In this document: one piece after another, positions 48,025-55,647 of the stretch
How positions within the stretch are numbered: position 1 is the first letter of the stretch
Layout of the letters: each line of letters begins with the position of its first letter
Assembly (NCBI RefSeq): GCF_001613445.1
Contig: NZ_BDCJ01000010.1
Location: 124,001 to 188,000, forward strand
Length of the DNA: 64,000 nt
Source: Nocardia grenadensis NBRC 108939
GTDB lineage: Bacteria; Actinomycetota; Actinomycetes; Mycobacteriales; Mycobacteriaceae
Direction of reading: 5' to 3'
Notes under the pieces: generated by a model
The model's database searches: none
Told to the model about the DNA's origin: nothing
The model's input: the letters and a program-made list of their open reading frames with translations, nothing else
Translations under genes and position numbers: made by a program

Positions 48025-48885
48025 ATGACCTCCTTGGCACCGCCGGTCGCGCGGGACCAGGTGCGCGGCGACGCGCTCCCGGTCGCCGACGCGGCCATCT
48101 ACGCAGGCTGGTTCTCCTGCCTGGCCGACCCGACCCGGGTCCGGTTACTGCACCAGGTCGCCACGAGCCCCGCCGGCATCCACATCGGCGAAATCGCCGA
48201 AGCACTCGGTATCGGACAGCCGACCGTCTCCCACCATGTCCGCAAGCTCACCGACGCCGGGTTCGTGACAGTACACAAAGAGGGCACTGCCACCCTCGTC
48301 ACCGTCGACCCACACCGCTGCACCGAACTGCCGCACACCGCCGACGCGGTGATGGGCCTGCTCACCCCCCGGCCGCCCTGCCCGGACGAGCCGCCCGGCG
48401 ATATCACCGTCCGGGCGCTGACCGACGCGGACTGGGAAGCGGTGCGCGCCATCCATGCCGAACGGGGGGCGTCCTACCCCGCTGTCGGGGCCGCCGACGT
48501 ACCCGACCGGGAGACCCTGGACCGCCAGTGGCTGCCCGGGCACCGCTGGGTCGCCGAAGCCGACGGCCGGATCGCCGGGTGGGCGGCCCTCACCCCGGTC
48601 TCGGGCCACGAGTTCTATCGGGATATCGCCGACAGTTGCGTGATGGTCGCCGACGAGCTCGAGGGTCGCGGGGTCGGCACCGCACTCCTGCGCCGCCAGG
48701 TCACGGCCGCCGAGGACGCGGGCCTGCGCGTCCTGCAGACGACCGCGTTCCCGGAGGACCGGATCGGTATCTCCCTGTACCACGCAGCCGGCTTCCGCAC
48801 CGTCGGTATCCGCGAGCGCAGCGGCCGCTCCGAAGGTCGCTGGCGCGACGCGGTACTGCTGGAGCGGCGCAGTCCGCTGAACTGA
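48025..48885 (+). CDS. ArsR-type regulator fused to a GNAT acetyltransferase
   Basis: Residues about 20-105 form an ArsR winged helix (YAGWFSCLADPTRVRLLHQVA, GEIAEALGIGQPTVSHHVRKLTDAGFVTV). Residues about 125-285 form a GNAT domain (ITVRALTDADWEAVRAIHAERGASYP, then ELEGRGVGTALLRRQVTAAEDAGLRVLQTTAFPEDRIGISLYHAAGF) resembling phosphinothricin/ArsN-type acetyltransferases. No ArsR Cys-Val-Cys metal site is evident in the helix. A fusion of sensor and enzyme suggests self-regulated resistance to an amino-acid-like toxin. The leaderless ATG at 48025 is well supported. Confidence 0.85.
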   Translation: MTSLAPPVARDQVRGDALPVADAAIYAGWFSCLADPTRVRLLHQVATSPAGIHIGEIAEALGIGQPTVSHHVRKLTDAGFVTVHKEGTATLVTVDPHRCTELPHTADAVMGLLTPRPPCPDEPPGDITVRALTDADWEAVRAIHAERGASYPAVGAADVPDRETLDRQWLPGHRWVAEADGRIAGWAALTPVSGHEFYRDIADSCVMVADELEGRGVGTALLRRQVTAAEDAGLRVLQTTAFPEDRIGISLYHAAGFRTVGIRERSGRSEGRWRDAVLLERRSPLN

Positions 48886-49300
48886 TCGGCCCGGCCGGGG
48901 CCGTGGCGGCGCGGCTCCGCCACTATGGCCCGGTGCGGACCGGCCGCCGGATCACTTTCAGCCGCAGGGTGGACAGACCGCACAGCACGCACAGCTCCGC
49001 TACCCCGGCGCTCGCCCAGGCGCCAGGCCACACTGTTGACCACTCGGACCACGAGATCGAGCAGGAGTGCGCCGATCGCGAACGACAGTGCCCCGGGTGG
49101 GGCGGCCGGGTTCCGGGCCGGGCAGCGGCAGCAGTCCGGCCGCCGCCGGATAACAGGCGAGGGCGCGACCGGTCGCGGTCAGGTCCGATCACACCGTCCG
49201 GCCCGGCCGGGGCACCGGTTCGGCTCCGCCCGGGCCGACACGGACGGGCACGACCGCCCGCCCGGCCCCTCGGCGGACGGAACACGCGATCATTACCACT
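48886..49300. other. intergenic region without a supported gene
   Basis: These 415 bases separate two plus-strand genes. A minus-strand stretch near 49000-49100 encodes a hydrophobic run (ALSFAIGALLLDLVVRVV), but the frame has no start signal and continues into the ArsR-GNAT gene, so I do not call it. No clear terminator is seen. Confidence 0.4.
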
Positions 49301-50584
49301 GTGGAGCAACGACAGGCGGCGCACAGTACCGAAGATGTGGTGGGGCTGGTAGCACAGACATTCCTCCGGGATCGCGACGAGTTCATCGACCAGTTGTCGC
49401 ACCTGATGCGCACTCAGGTGCCGGCACTGGACCAGGACCCCCGGCTCCGTGAACTGATGGAGGACGGTACGGCCGACAACCTGATGGAAGCTCTGCAGTT
49501 CCTGCAGAACGAGGCCGACGAGGACGATGTGCGGGCCCCGGAACGCGCCCTGGCGTACGCCCGGATCCTCGCCCAGCGCGATGTGCCGGCCTCGGCGCTG
49601 ATCCGGGCCTATCGCATCGGCCAGGCCGGTTTCCTGGACACGGGTATGCGCTACGCGATCGAGTTCGGCGGCGGCGGCCCGGTGACCACCTCGGCGATCG
49701 TCCATATCGTCAACCGCACCTCGGTATACATCGACCGGGTCTGCGAGCAGGTCGGTGTCGCCTACGAACAGGAACGCGACCGCTGGGTCGGCAACCGGGG
49801 CGGGCTCCGGCAGCAGTGGGTCACCCGGCTGCTCAACGGCACGGCCACCGATACCGAGGCCGCGGAGCGGGTACTGCACTATCCACTCACCCGCGGGCAT
49901 ATCGCGATCGACACCTGGACCGATCCGCATATCGACCCCGCCACTGCCGTGGAGGTTTTCGACCACCTCCGCACGGCGCTGACCACCGTGTTCGACCGGG
50001 CGCACGGGAACCTGCTGGTACCGGTCGACGAACACGAGGCTCGGCTGTGGTTCGCCCTCCCGCACGAGACACCCGTCGACAGCGCCGCGATCGAACAGTT
50101 GCTCTCCGACCGGGCCCTCCCCGTTCGGATGGCCTTCGGCGGTTACGGCACCGAGCTCGCCGGATTCCGGCGCACCGCGGGTCAGGCCGACCGGGTGCGC
50201 CGGCTCGCGCTGCTGGCCGGGGAGCACGGCGCCCGGGTCCTGACCCATCCCGATGTATCGGCGGTCGCCCTGTTGGCCGGCGATATCGATACGCTGCGCG
50301 AATTCGTCGCCGACGAGCTGGGCGAACTGGCGGTGGACAACGAACGCAACCTCTGGTTGCGGGAGACACTGCGCGTGTTCCTCGCCGTGAACCGCAGTTA
50401 CGCGGCGGCCGCCACGCGCCTGGCCGTCCATCGCAATACGGTCCAGTACCGGGTCCGGCAGGCGCTGAACCTCATCGGCGTGAGTATCGACGCATCCGGC
50501 GCGGATCTGTATCCGCGGCTGGCCCTGCAGGCCACCCATCTGCTCGGTGCCGCGGTGCTGCGACCGGAGACGGGACAGAACTGA
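49301..50584 (+). CDS. PucR/CdaR-like transcriptional regulator
   Basis: The 427-residue protein has an N-terminal helical sensor region (RDEFIDQLSHLMRTQVPAL, ALAYARILAQRDVPASALIRAYRIGQAGFLD), a GGDEF-like CdaR middle region, and a C-terminal PucR helix-turn-helix: LWLRETLRVFLAVNRSYAAAATRLAVHRNTVQYRVRQALNLIG. Such proteins activate catabolic genes in actinobacteria. It is 298 nt upstream of the phosphotriesterase-like gene and may control it. GTG at 49301 is taken as the start, although no strong ribosome binding site is present. Confidence 0.85.
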   Translation: MEQRQAAHSTEDVVGLVAQTFLRDRDEFIDQLSHLMRTQVPALDQDPRLRELMEDGTADNLMEALQFLQNEADEDDVRAPERALAYARILAQRDVPASALIRAYRIGQAGFLDTGMRYAIEFGGGGPVTTSAIVHIVNRTSVYIDRVCEQVGVAYEQERDRWVGNRGGLRQQWVTRLLNGTATDTEAAERVLHYPLTRGHIAIDTWTDPHIDPATAVEVFDHLRTALTTVFDRAHGNLLVPVDEHEARLWFALPHETPVDSAAIEQLLSDRALPVRMAFGGYGTELAGFRRTAGQADRVRRLALLAGEHGARVLTHPDVSAVALLAGDIDTLREFVADELGELAVDNERNLWLRETLRVFLAVNRSYAAAATRLAVHRNTVQYRVRQALNLIGVSIDASGADLYPRLALQATHLLGAAVLRPETGQN

Positions 50585-50882
50585 GCCGCGGGCACCGTTG
50601 CGGCTGTTCCCGGCGGGGACAATCCGGAGCGCACGACGGGGATTTCGCCGCGTGTGCCACCCACATGTGCTCAGCGCACAAATGCCGGCCGAGCTTTCAT
50701 GCGGCCGGAATATGGTCCGCACCACAGCTCGCGTCGTAAGGTTCAGTTATCTCCGGAAACCGGCGTCCACCCGGGTAGTTGGCTGGCCGGCAACCGGTTC
50801 ACCGCGCCCGCCACGGTGGTGTCGCGGACCCATCCATCCGTCGTGCCGGCGTCATCGCGCTGCCCTTTTCCAGGAGTCCTCC

Positions 50883-51866
50883 GTGCCCTCGATCCAAACC
50901 GTCCGTGGTGCTGTGGACACCGCCGATCTCGGTGTCACCCTCATGCACGAGCATGTCTTCGTACTCAGCTCCGATGTGCAGCAGAACTATTCGCAGGAGT
51001 GGGGTTCGGAGGACGAGCGGATCGAGGACGCGGTCCGGCAGCTGACCGCCGCCTACGAGGCCGGGGTACGCACGATCGTGGACCCGACCGTGGTGGGTCT
51101 GGGTCGCTACATTCCGCGGATCGCGCAGATCGCCCAGCGGGTCCCGCTGCAACTGATCGTGGCCACCGGCCTCTACACCTACAACGATGTGCCGTTCTTC
51201 TTCCACCACCGCGGGCCGGCACTCGACCCGCTGGTCGGTACCCATGTCCCCGATCCGATGGTCGATATGTTCGTCGGCGATATCCGCGACGGTATCGCCG
51301 GGACCGACGTCCGGGCGGGCATGCTCAAATGCGCGATCGACGCGGAGGGGCTGACACCCGGCGTCGAACGGGTGATGCGGGCGGTGGCCCGGGCGCACCA
51401 CGAGACCGGGGTGCCGATCACCGTGCACACCCACCCTGAATCGGGGTCCGGGTTCGAGGTCAAACGCGTCATGTGCGCCGAGGAAGGGATCGATCCGAGC
51501 CGGATCGTCCTGGGCCACAGCGGTGACACCACCGACCTGGACTATCTGACCGCGCTCGCGGACGCCGGATTCGTCCTGGGCATGGACCGCTTCGGGATCA
51601 ATCTCGAGACCACCTTCGAGGCGCGCGCCGATACCCTCATCGAAATGGTGCGCCGCGGCTACGCCGAGCGTATGGTGCTCTCGCAGGACGCCAGCTGCTA
51701 TATCGACTGGATAGAACCGGCCCTGCGGGCGGCGGTCCTGCCGCAGTGGCACTACACCCACCTGTTCGACGACGTCTTCCCCTATGTGCTGGATCGCGGG
51801 ATCGAGGAGCGGCAGCTGCAGACAATGCTCGTCGAGGTGCCTCGCAGGTTCTTCGCCGCCGGGTGA
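50883..51866 (+). CDS. phosphotriesterase-like amidohydrolase (lactonase family)
   Basis: The 327-residue TIM-barrel protein has the binuclear metal ligands of the phosphotriesterase family: His pair in VTLMHEHVFVL, the carbamylated Lys in AGMLKCAIDAEG, His in ITVHTHPESG, His in VLGHSGDTTDLDYL and Asp in VLSQDASCY. Bacterial relatives are mainly lactonases with weak organophosphatase activity. GTG at 50883 has AGGAG 7 nt upstream. A TGTGC-N5-GCACA inverted repeat (50666-50680) in the upstream spacer could be a regulator site. The physiological substrate is unknown. Confidence 0.9.
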   Translation: MPSIQTVRGAVDTADLGVTLMHEHVFVLSSDVQQNYSQEWGSEDERIEDAVRQLTAAYEAGVRTIVDPTVVGLGRYIPRIAQIAQRVPLQLIVATGLYTYNDVPFFFHHRGPALDPLVGTHVPDPMVDMFVGDIRDGIAGTDVRAGMLKCAIDAEGLTPGVERVMRAVARAHHETGVPITVHTHPESGSGFEVKRVMCAEEGIDPSRIVLGHSGDTTDLDYLTALADAGFVLGMDRFGINLETTFEARADTLIEMVRRGYAERMVLSQDASCYIDWIEPALRAAVLPQWHYTHLFDDVFPYVLDRGIEERQLQTMLVEVPRRFFAAG

Positions 51867-51939
51867 ACCGGCGGTCGCGGCACCGCGACCCCACCCGACC
51901 CGCGTGCGCGGACCGGACCGGACGCTAGGGTGGTCGATC

Positions 51940-53730
51940 ATGCCTGGTCTGCCCGTTCCGCGCGCCCGCGCGCTGCTCGCCTTTCTGCTCGTCGCCGTCG
52001 CCCTGCTGGCGACCGCGTGCGGCAGCGGCGGTGACGGCGCCGCCCGCGACCTGTGCGCGCCGCCGGGGCCGGAGGCGGCCACCGCGGCCCCGGCGAACCT
52101 GACCGCGCCGGGTGCGGGCAAGGAAGATCGTTTCACCACCGAGTCGACCGAACCACCGGCCGCGGTGGACGTCTCCCGGCTGGGCCTGATCCGGCCCGGC
52201 GTACTGAGTGTCGGCACACTCTCCGACGCGCCGCCCAGTATTTGTGTGAACTCCGCCGGCGCGTTCACCGGTTTCGACAACGAACTGCTGCGCGCGGTGG
52301 CCGCGAAGATCGGGCTGCGGGTCGAGTTCTCCGGAACCGAGTTCGCCGGCCTGCTGGCCCAGGTCGCGGGCAAGCGGTTCGATATCGGGTCGTCCAACAT
52401 CACCACCACCGACGCCCGGCGCGAGCTGGTCGGTTTCACCAACGGCTACGATTTCGGCTACTTCTCGCTGGTGGCCAAGGACGGCGGCCCGGTGCGCGGG
52501 TTCGCCGATCTCGGGCCGGGTTCCCGGGTAGCGGTGGTGCAGGGCACGGTCCAGGACGAATACGTGGTCAACGAACTCGGCCTGGACCCGGTGAAGTTCC
52601 CCGACTACAACACCGCCTACGCCAATGTGAAAACCGGCCAGGTGGACGCCTGGGTCGCCCCATCGGCGCAGGCCCGGGGCGCGATCGCGCCGGGCGATGC
52701 GACCTCGGTAGTGGACAATTCGTTCAGCCTGGACAATTTCATCGCCTGGGCGGTCGCCAAGGACAACAAGCCGCTGATCGACGCGCTCAACTCCGGTCTC
52801 GACGCGGTGATCGCCGACGGCACCTACGCCCGCCTCTACAGCGACTGGGTGCCCCGCGAACTGCCGCCCGGCTGGAAGCCGGGATCGAAGTCCGCGCCGG
52901 TCCCGCAGCTGCCCGATTTCGCCGCCCTCGCCACCGAAGAGGGCCCGCAGCAGCAGACCACGCAGGCGCCGAAATCGACGCTGGAGCAGCTCCGCGACAC
53001 CTTCTTCGACTGGTCGCTCTACCGGCAGGCCGTGCCTGATCTGTTCAAAACCGGTCTGCCCAACACGCTGATCCTCGCGCTGGTCTCCGGTGTACTGGGG
53101 ACCCTGATCGGCATGCTGCTCGCGGTGGCCGGCATCTCGCGGACCCGCTGGTTGCGCTGGCCGGCCCGGGTGTACACCGATATCTTCCGCGGTCTACCGG
53201 CGGTGGTCATCATCCTGCTCATCGGCCTGGGCATCGGTCCGGTGGTCAGCGGTCTCACCGGCAACAATCCGTACTGGCTCGGCGCGGTGGCACTGGCACT
53301 GCTCGCCTCGGCCTATATCGGTGAGATCTTCCGCTCCGGTATCCAATCGGTGGAGCCGGGACAACTCGAGGCCGCCCGGGCGATCGGCTTCGGCTACCGG
53401 CAGGCGATGACGCTCGTGGTGATCCCGCAGGGGGTGCGCCGGGTGCTGCCCGCACTCATGAACCAGTTCATCGCGTTGATCAAGGATTCGTCGCTGATCT
53501 ACTTCCTGGGTCTGCTGGCCACCCAGCGCGAACTGTTCGCGGTGGGCCGTGATCTCAACGCCCAGACCGGCAACCTGTCACCGCTGGTGGCCGCCGGCCT
53601 GGTCTACCTACTGCTGACCATCCCACTCACCCATCTGGTGAACTACATCGACCGGCGGATGCGCACCGGCCGGCCCGATCAACCGATCGACCCGGTCGAG
53701 CAGTCTGCCATCACCGAAGGCCGGGGGTAA
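51940..53730 (+). CDS. polar amino acid ABC transporter, fused binding protein and permease
   Basis: The 596-residue protein opens with a lipoprotein signal (LLAFLLVAVALLATACGS; lipobox Cys near residue 27). Residues about 75-310 form a class 3 solute-binding domain (GVLSVGTLSDAPPSICVNSAGAFTGFDNELLRAVAAKIG). From about 365, a HisM/GlnP-type permease follows with TM segments and the EAARAIGFGYRQAMTLVVIPQGVRRVLPAL EAA loop. Binding protein and permease are usually separate genes. TAGGGT lies 8 nt upstream of the ATG. The ATPase gene follows 3 nt later. The exact amino acid is unknown. Confidence 0.9.
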   Translation: MPGLPVPRARALLAFLLVAVALLATACGSGGDGAARDLCAPPGPEAATAAPANLTAPGAGKEDRFTTESTEPPAAVDVSRLGLIRPGVLSVGTLSDAPPSICVNSAGAFTGFDNELLRAVAAKIGLRVEFSGTEFAGLLAQVAGKRFDIGSSNITTTDARRELVGFTNGYDFGYFSLVAKDGGPVRGFADLGPGSRVAVVQGTVQDEYVVNELGLDPVKFPDYNTAYANVKTGQVDAWVAPSAQARGAIAPGDATSVVDNSFSLDNFIAWAVAKDNKPLIDALNSGLDAVIADGTYARLYSDWVPRELPPGWKPGSKSAPVPQLPDFAALATEEGPQQQTTQAPKSTLEQLRDTFFDWSLYRQAVPDLFKTGLPNTLILALVSGVLGTLIGMLLAVAGISRTRWLRWPARVYTDIFRGLPAVVIILLIGLGIGPVVSGLTGNNPYWLGAVALALLASAYIGEIFRSGIQSVEPGQLEAARAIGFGYRQAMTLVVIPQGVRRVLPALMNQFIALIKDSSLIYFLGLLATQRELFAVGRDLNAQTGNLSPLVAAGLVYLLLTIPLTHLVNYIDRRMRTGRPDQPIDPVEQSAITEGRG

Positions 53731-53733
53731 CCG

Positions 53734-54459
53734 ATGAGCGCCTCACTGACCGGCACCGGACTCCACCTACGGCTGGGCGGTAATCAGATCCTGCGTGGGG
53801 TGGATATCCACGTCGACGCGGGCACGACCACCACGGTGATCGGCCCCTCCGGTTCCGGTAAGTCCACCCTGCTGCGAGTGCTCAACCGGCTCCACGAACC
53901 CGATGCCGGGGATATCCTGATCGACGGCGAATCGGTGCTCGCCGAGAACCCCGACCGGCTGCGGCAGCGCATCGGGATGGTCTTCCAGCAGTTCAATCTC
54001 TTCCCGCACCGGACGGTGGCCGACAATATCGCGCTGGGACCTCGCAAACTGCGCGGCCTGTCCAAAGACGAGGCCCGCACGCTGGCGCTGGAACAGCTCG
54101 AGGTCGTGGGCCTCACCGGTAAGGCCGATTCCCGGCCCGCCAACCTCTCCGGTGGTCAGCAACAGCGGGTGGCGATCGCGCGGGCGCTGGCCATGAAACC
54201 GGACATCATGTTCTTCGACGAGGCCACCTCCGCCCTGGACCCGGAGCTGGTCAAGGGTGTGCTCGCGCTGATGTCTGAGCTGGCCGCGGGCGGTATGTCG
54301 ATGATCGTGGTGACGCACGAGATGGGATTCGCCCGCAGTGTCTCCGACCATGTGGTGTTCATGGACGGCGGTGTTGTGGTGGAGTCGGGCAGTCCGGACG
54401 CACTGTTCGACAACGCCGGAACTCCGCGGCTGCGCAGGTTTCTCGACCAGGTTCTCTGA
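53734..54459 (+). CDS. polar amino acid ABC transporter ATPase
   Basis: The 241-residue protein is a GlnQ/HisP-type ATPase: Walker A in VIGPSGSGKSTLLRVLNRL, Q-loop in MVFQQFNLFPHRTV, signature ANLSGGQQQRVAIARALA, Walker B in IMFFDEATSALDPE and switch His in IVVTHEMGFAR. It begins 3 nt after the permease fusion gene, so both form one importer at the inner membrane. Confidence 0.95.
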   Translation: MSASLTGTGLHLRLGGNQILRGVDIHVDAGTTTTVIGPSGSGKSTLLRVLNRLHEPDAGDILIDGESVLAENPDRLRQRIGMVFQQFNLFPHRTVADNIALGPRKLRGLSKDEARTLALEQLEVVGLTGKADSRPANLSGGQQQRVAIARALAMKPDIMFFDEATSALDPELVKGVLALMSELAAGGMSMIVVTHEMGFARSVSDHVVFMDGGVVVESGSPDALFDNAGTPRLRRFLDQVL

Positions 54460-54816
54460 CAGCGTGTCTGATAACTCGTGTGGGTTACCGGACACCGCCC
54501 TTCTCTGGCGTCCTCGGTTCACACCCGGCGGCCTCGATGTTTCCCGCTCCGCGAGTCCGACCACGCGGCGAACCTGATGGGCATGAGCGACCTCCCTTGC
54601 TCCGCCCCAGGATAACGGATCAGGATACGCCGGTCGGCCGGCCGTGCTGTATAGGACACGGCCCGGCACCCGATCCGTACGGGCGGCACCGGCGGCACGG
54701 ATCGGTCCACGGTGATATATATCTGCCGCGACCGGGTCGCACGAGCGGCCCGGAACCGTTCGGCGTGGTGGTGCGTCGAAGGGGTAGGAAAGCAGCTCCG
54801 CGGAAGTGAGGGATCG
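54460..54816. other. intergenic region with possible promoter
   Basis: About 357 bases lie between the ABC ATPase and the YbaB-like gene. TATAGG near 54650 and the AT-rich GATATATATC near 54714-54723 could be promoter elements for the downstream pair. No supported gene or strong terminator is seen; frames on the minus strand are shadows. Confidence 0.4.
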
Positions 54817-55320
54817 ATGAGCGATGGCGACCCGGCCCGGCCGGCCACCGGCGTATTGCGCGACAGTGTGGCGGAATTGCTGAGCACGCTCGAACAGCAG
54901 CGGCAGGCCATGACCGAGGTGCGGCAGCGACTCGCCTCCACCACGGTGAGTGTCTGGTCGGCGGACAACCTGGTCCGGATCGACGCCAATACCGCCGGCG
55001 TGCCGGTGGAGGTGCACCTGACACCGGAGGCGTTCAAACGATCGACCCCGGAGAAGCTCGGCCGCTCCATCCTGGAGACGGCGCAGCGGGCGGCCCGGGA
55101 GGCCGCCGACCTGTCCCGGGAGGCCTGGGCACCGGTGCGGGAGATGGCGGGCGAGATCCCGGACCTCCCCGATATCGCACCCGGTATGCCGAGTATCAAA
55201 TCGCTGACCGCCGATCTGTTCCCCGACCCGGTCACCGAGGCGGAGCCGCCCACCCCGATGGATCGGGAGGAAGAAGACGAGTTCTACCGCAGCCGCGGCT
55301 ATCTGGAGGGGGGGCGATGA
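54817..55320 (+). CDS. YbaB/EbfC-like protein linked to a WXG100-type gene
   Basis: The 167-residue protein has an N-terminal coiled-coil-like helix (SVAELLSTLEQQRQAMTEVRQRLAS), a small beta segment (VRIDANTAGVPVEVHLTPEAF) and a second helix (KLGRSILETAQRAAREAADLSREAWAPV), as in YbaB/EbfC-type proteins found beside type VII secretion genes. The acidic tail ends MDREEEDEFYRSRGYLEGGR. The ATG has GAGGGA 5 nt upstream. It overlaps the WXG100-like gene by 4 nt. Its role, DNA binding or secretion chaperone, is not established. Confidence 0.75.
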   Translation: MSDGDPARPATGVLRDSVAELLSTLEQQRQAMTEVRQRLASTTVSVWSADNLVRIDANTAGVPVEVHLTPEAFKRSTPEKLGRSILETAQRAAREAADLSREAWAPVREMAGEIPDLPDIAPGMPSIKSLTADLFPDPVTEAEPPTPMDREEEDEFYRSRGYLEGGR

Positions 55321-55631
55321 CCGATATCCGGGTCGACGAGGAAGCCCTGCAGGCCGCCCGCCCGGCGATCACGAGGGTGGCGGACAAGGTCGCCGACGCG
55401 GTGCGCGCCGCGCTCGCGGTCATCGAGGCCGAGGGCGAATGCTGGGGCGCCGACGAGATCGGCCAGGAGTTCGGCGGGAAGTACGCGCCCGCGGCCGCCG
55501 AGGGCCTGACCGGCCTCGATCTGCTGCAGCAGGCGGTGAACGGAGTAGGGGACGGCGTGGGCGCGGTCGCCACGGACTTCGGGGTCCAGGACGACAACAA
55601 CGCCACCGGCGTCGAGCAGGCGGCACAGTAG
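55317..55631 (+). CDS. WXG100-like type VII secretion-associated protein
   Basis: The 104-residue acidic, helical protein reads VDEEALQAARPAITRVADKVADAVRAALAV, then ECWGADEIGQEFGGKYAPAAAEGL with a WG turn, and LLQQAVNGVGDGVG. Two helices joined by a WxG-like turn are characteristic of ESX-type targets and their paralogues. The ATG overlaps the YbaB-like stop (ATGA). No ESX core genes (eccB, eccC, eccD, mycP) are present in the window, so this is an orphan pair. Confidence 0.75.
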   Translation: MTDIRVDEEALQAARPAITRVADKVADAVRAALAVIEAEGECWGADEIGQEFGGKYAPAAAEGLTGLDLLQQAVNGVGDGVGAVATDFGVQDDNNATGVEQAAQ

Positions 55632-55647
55632 CCGGCCGCCCGCACGT

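Noticed and set aside
48890..49290. Possible decayed minus-strand membrane gene
   Set aside because: Hydrophobic runs occur in two different frames near 49000-49180, which could mean a frameshifted remnant, but there is no start signal, no natural stop before the neighbouring gene, and no recognisable family.
48923..50725. 600-codon open frame on the minus strand
   Set aside because: It lies opposite the PucR-like gene, is rich in Arg, Gly and Pro, and has no domain character; it is a GC-driven shadow.
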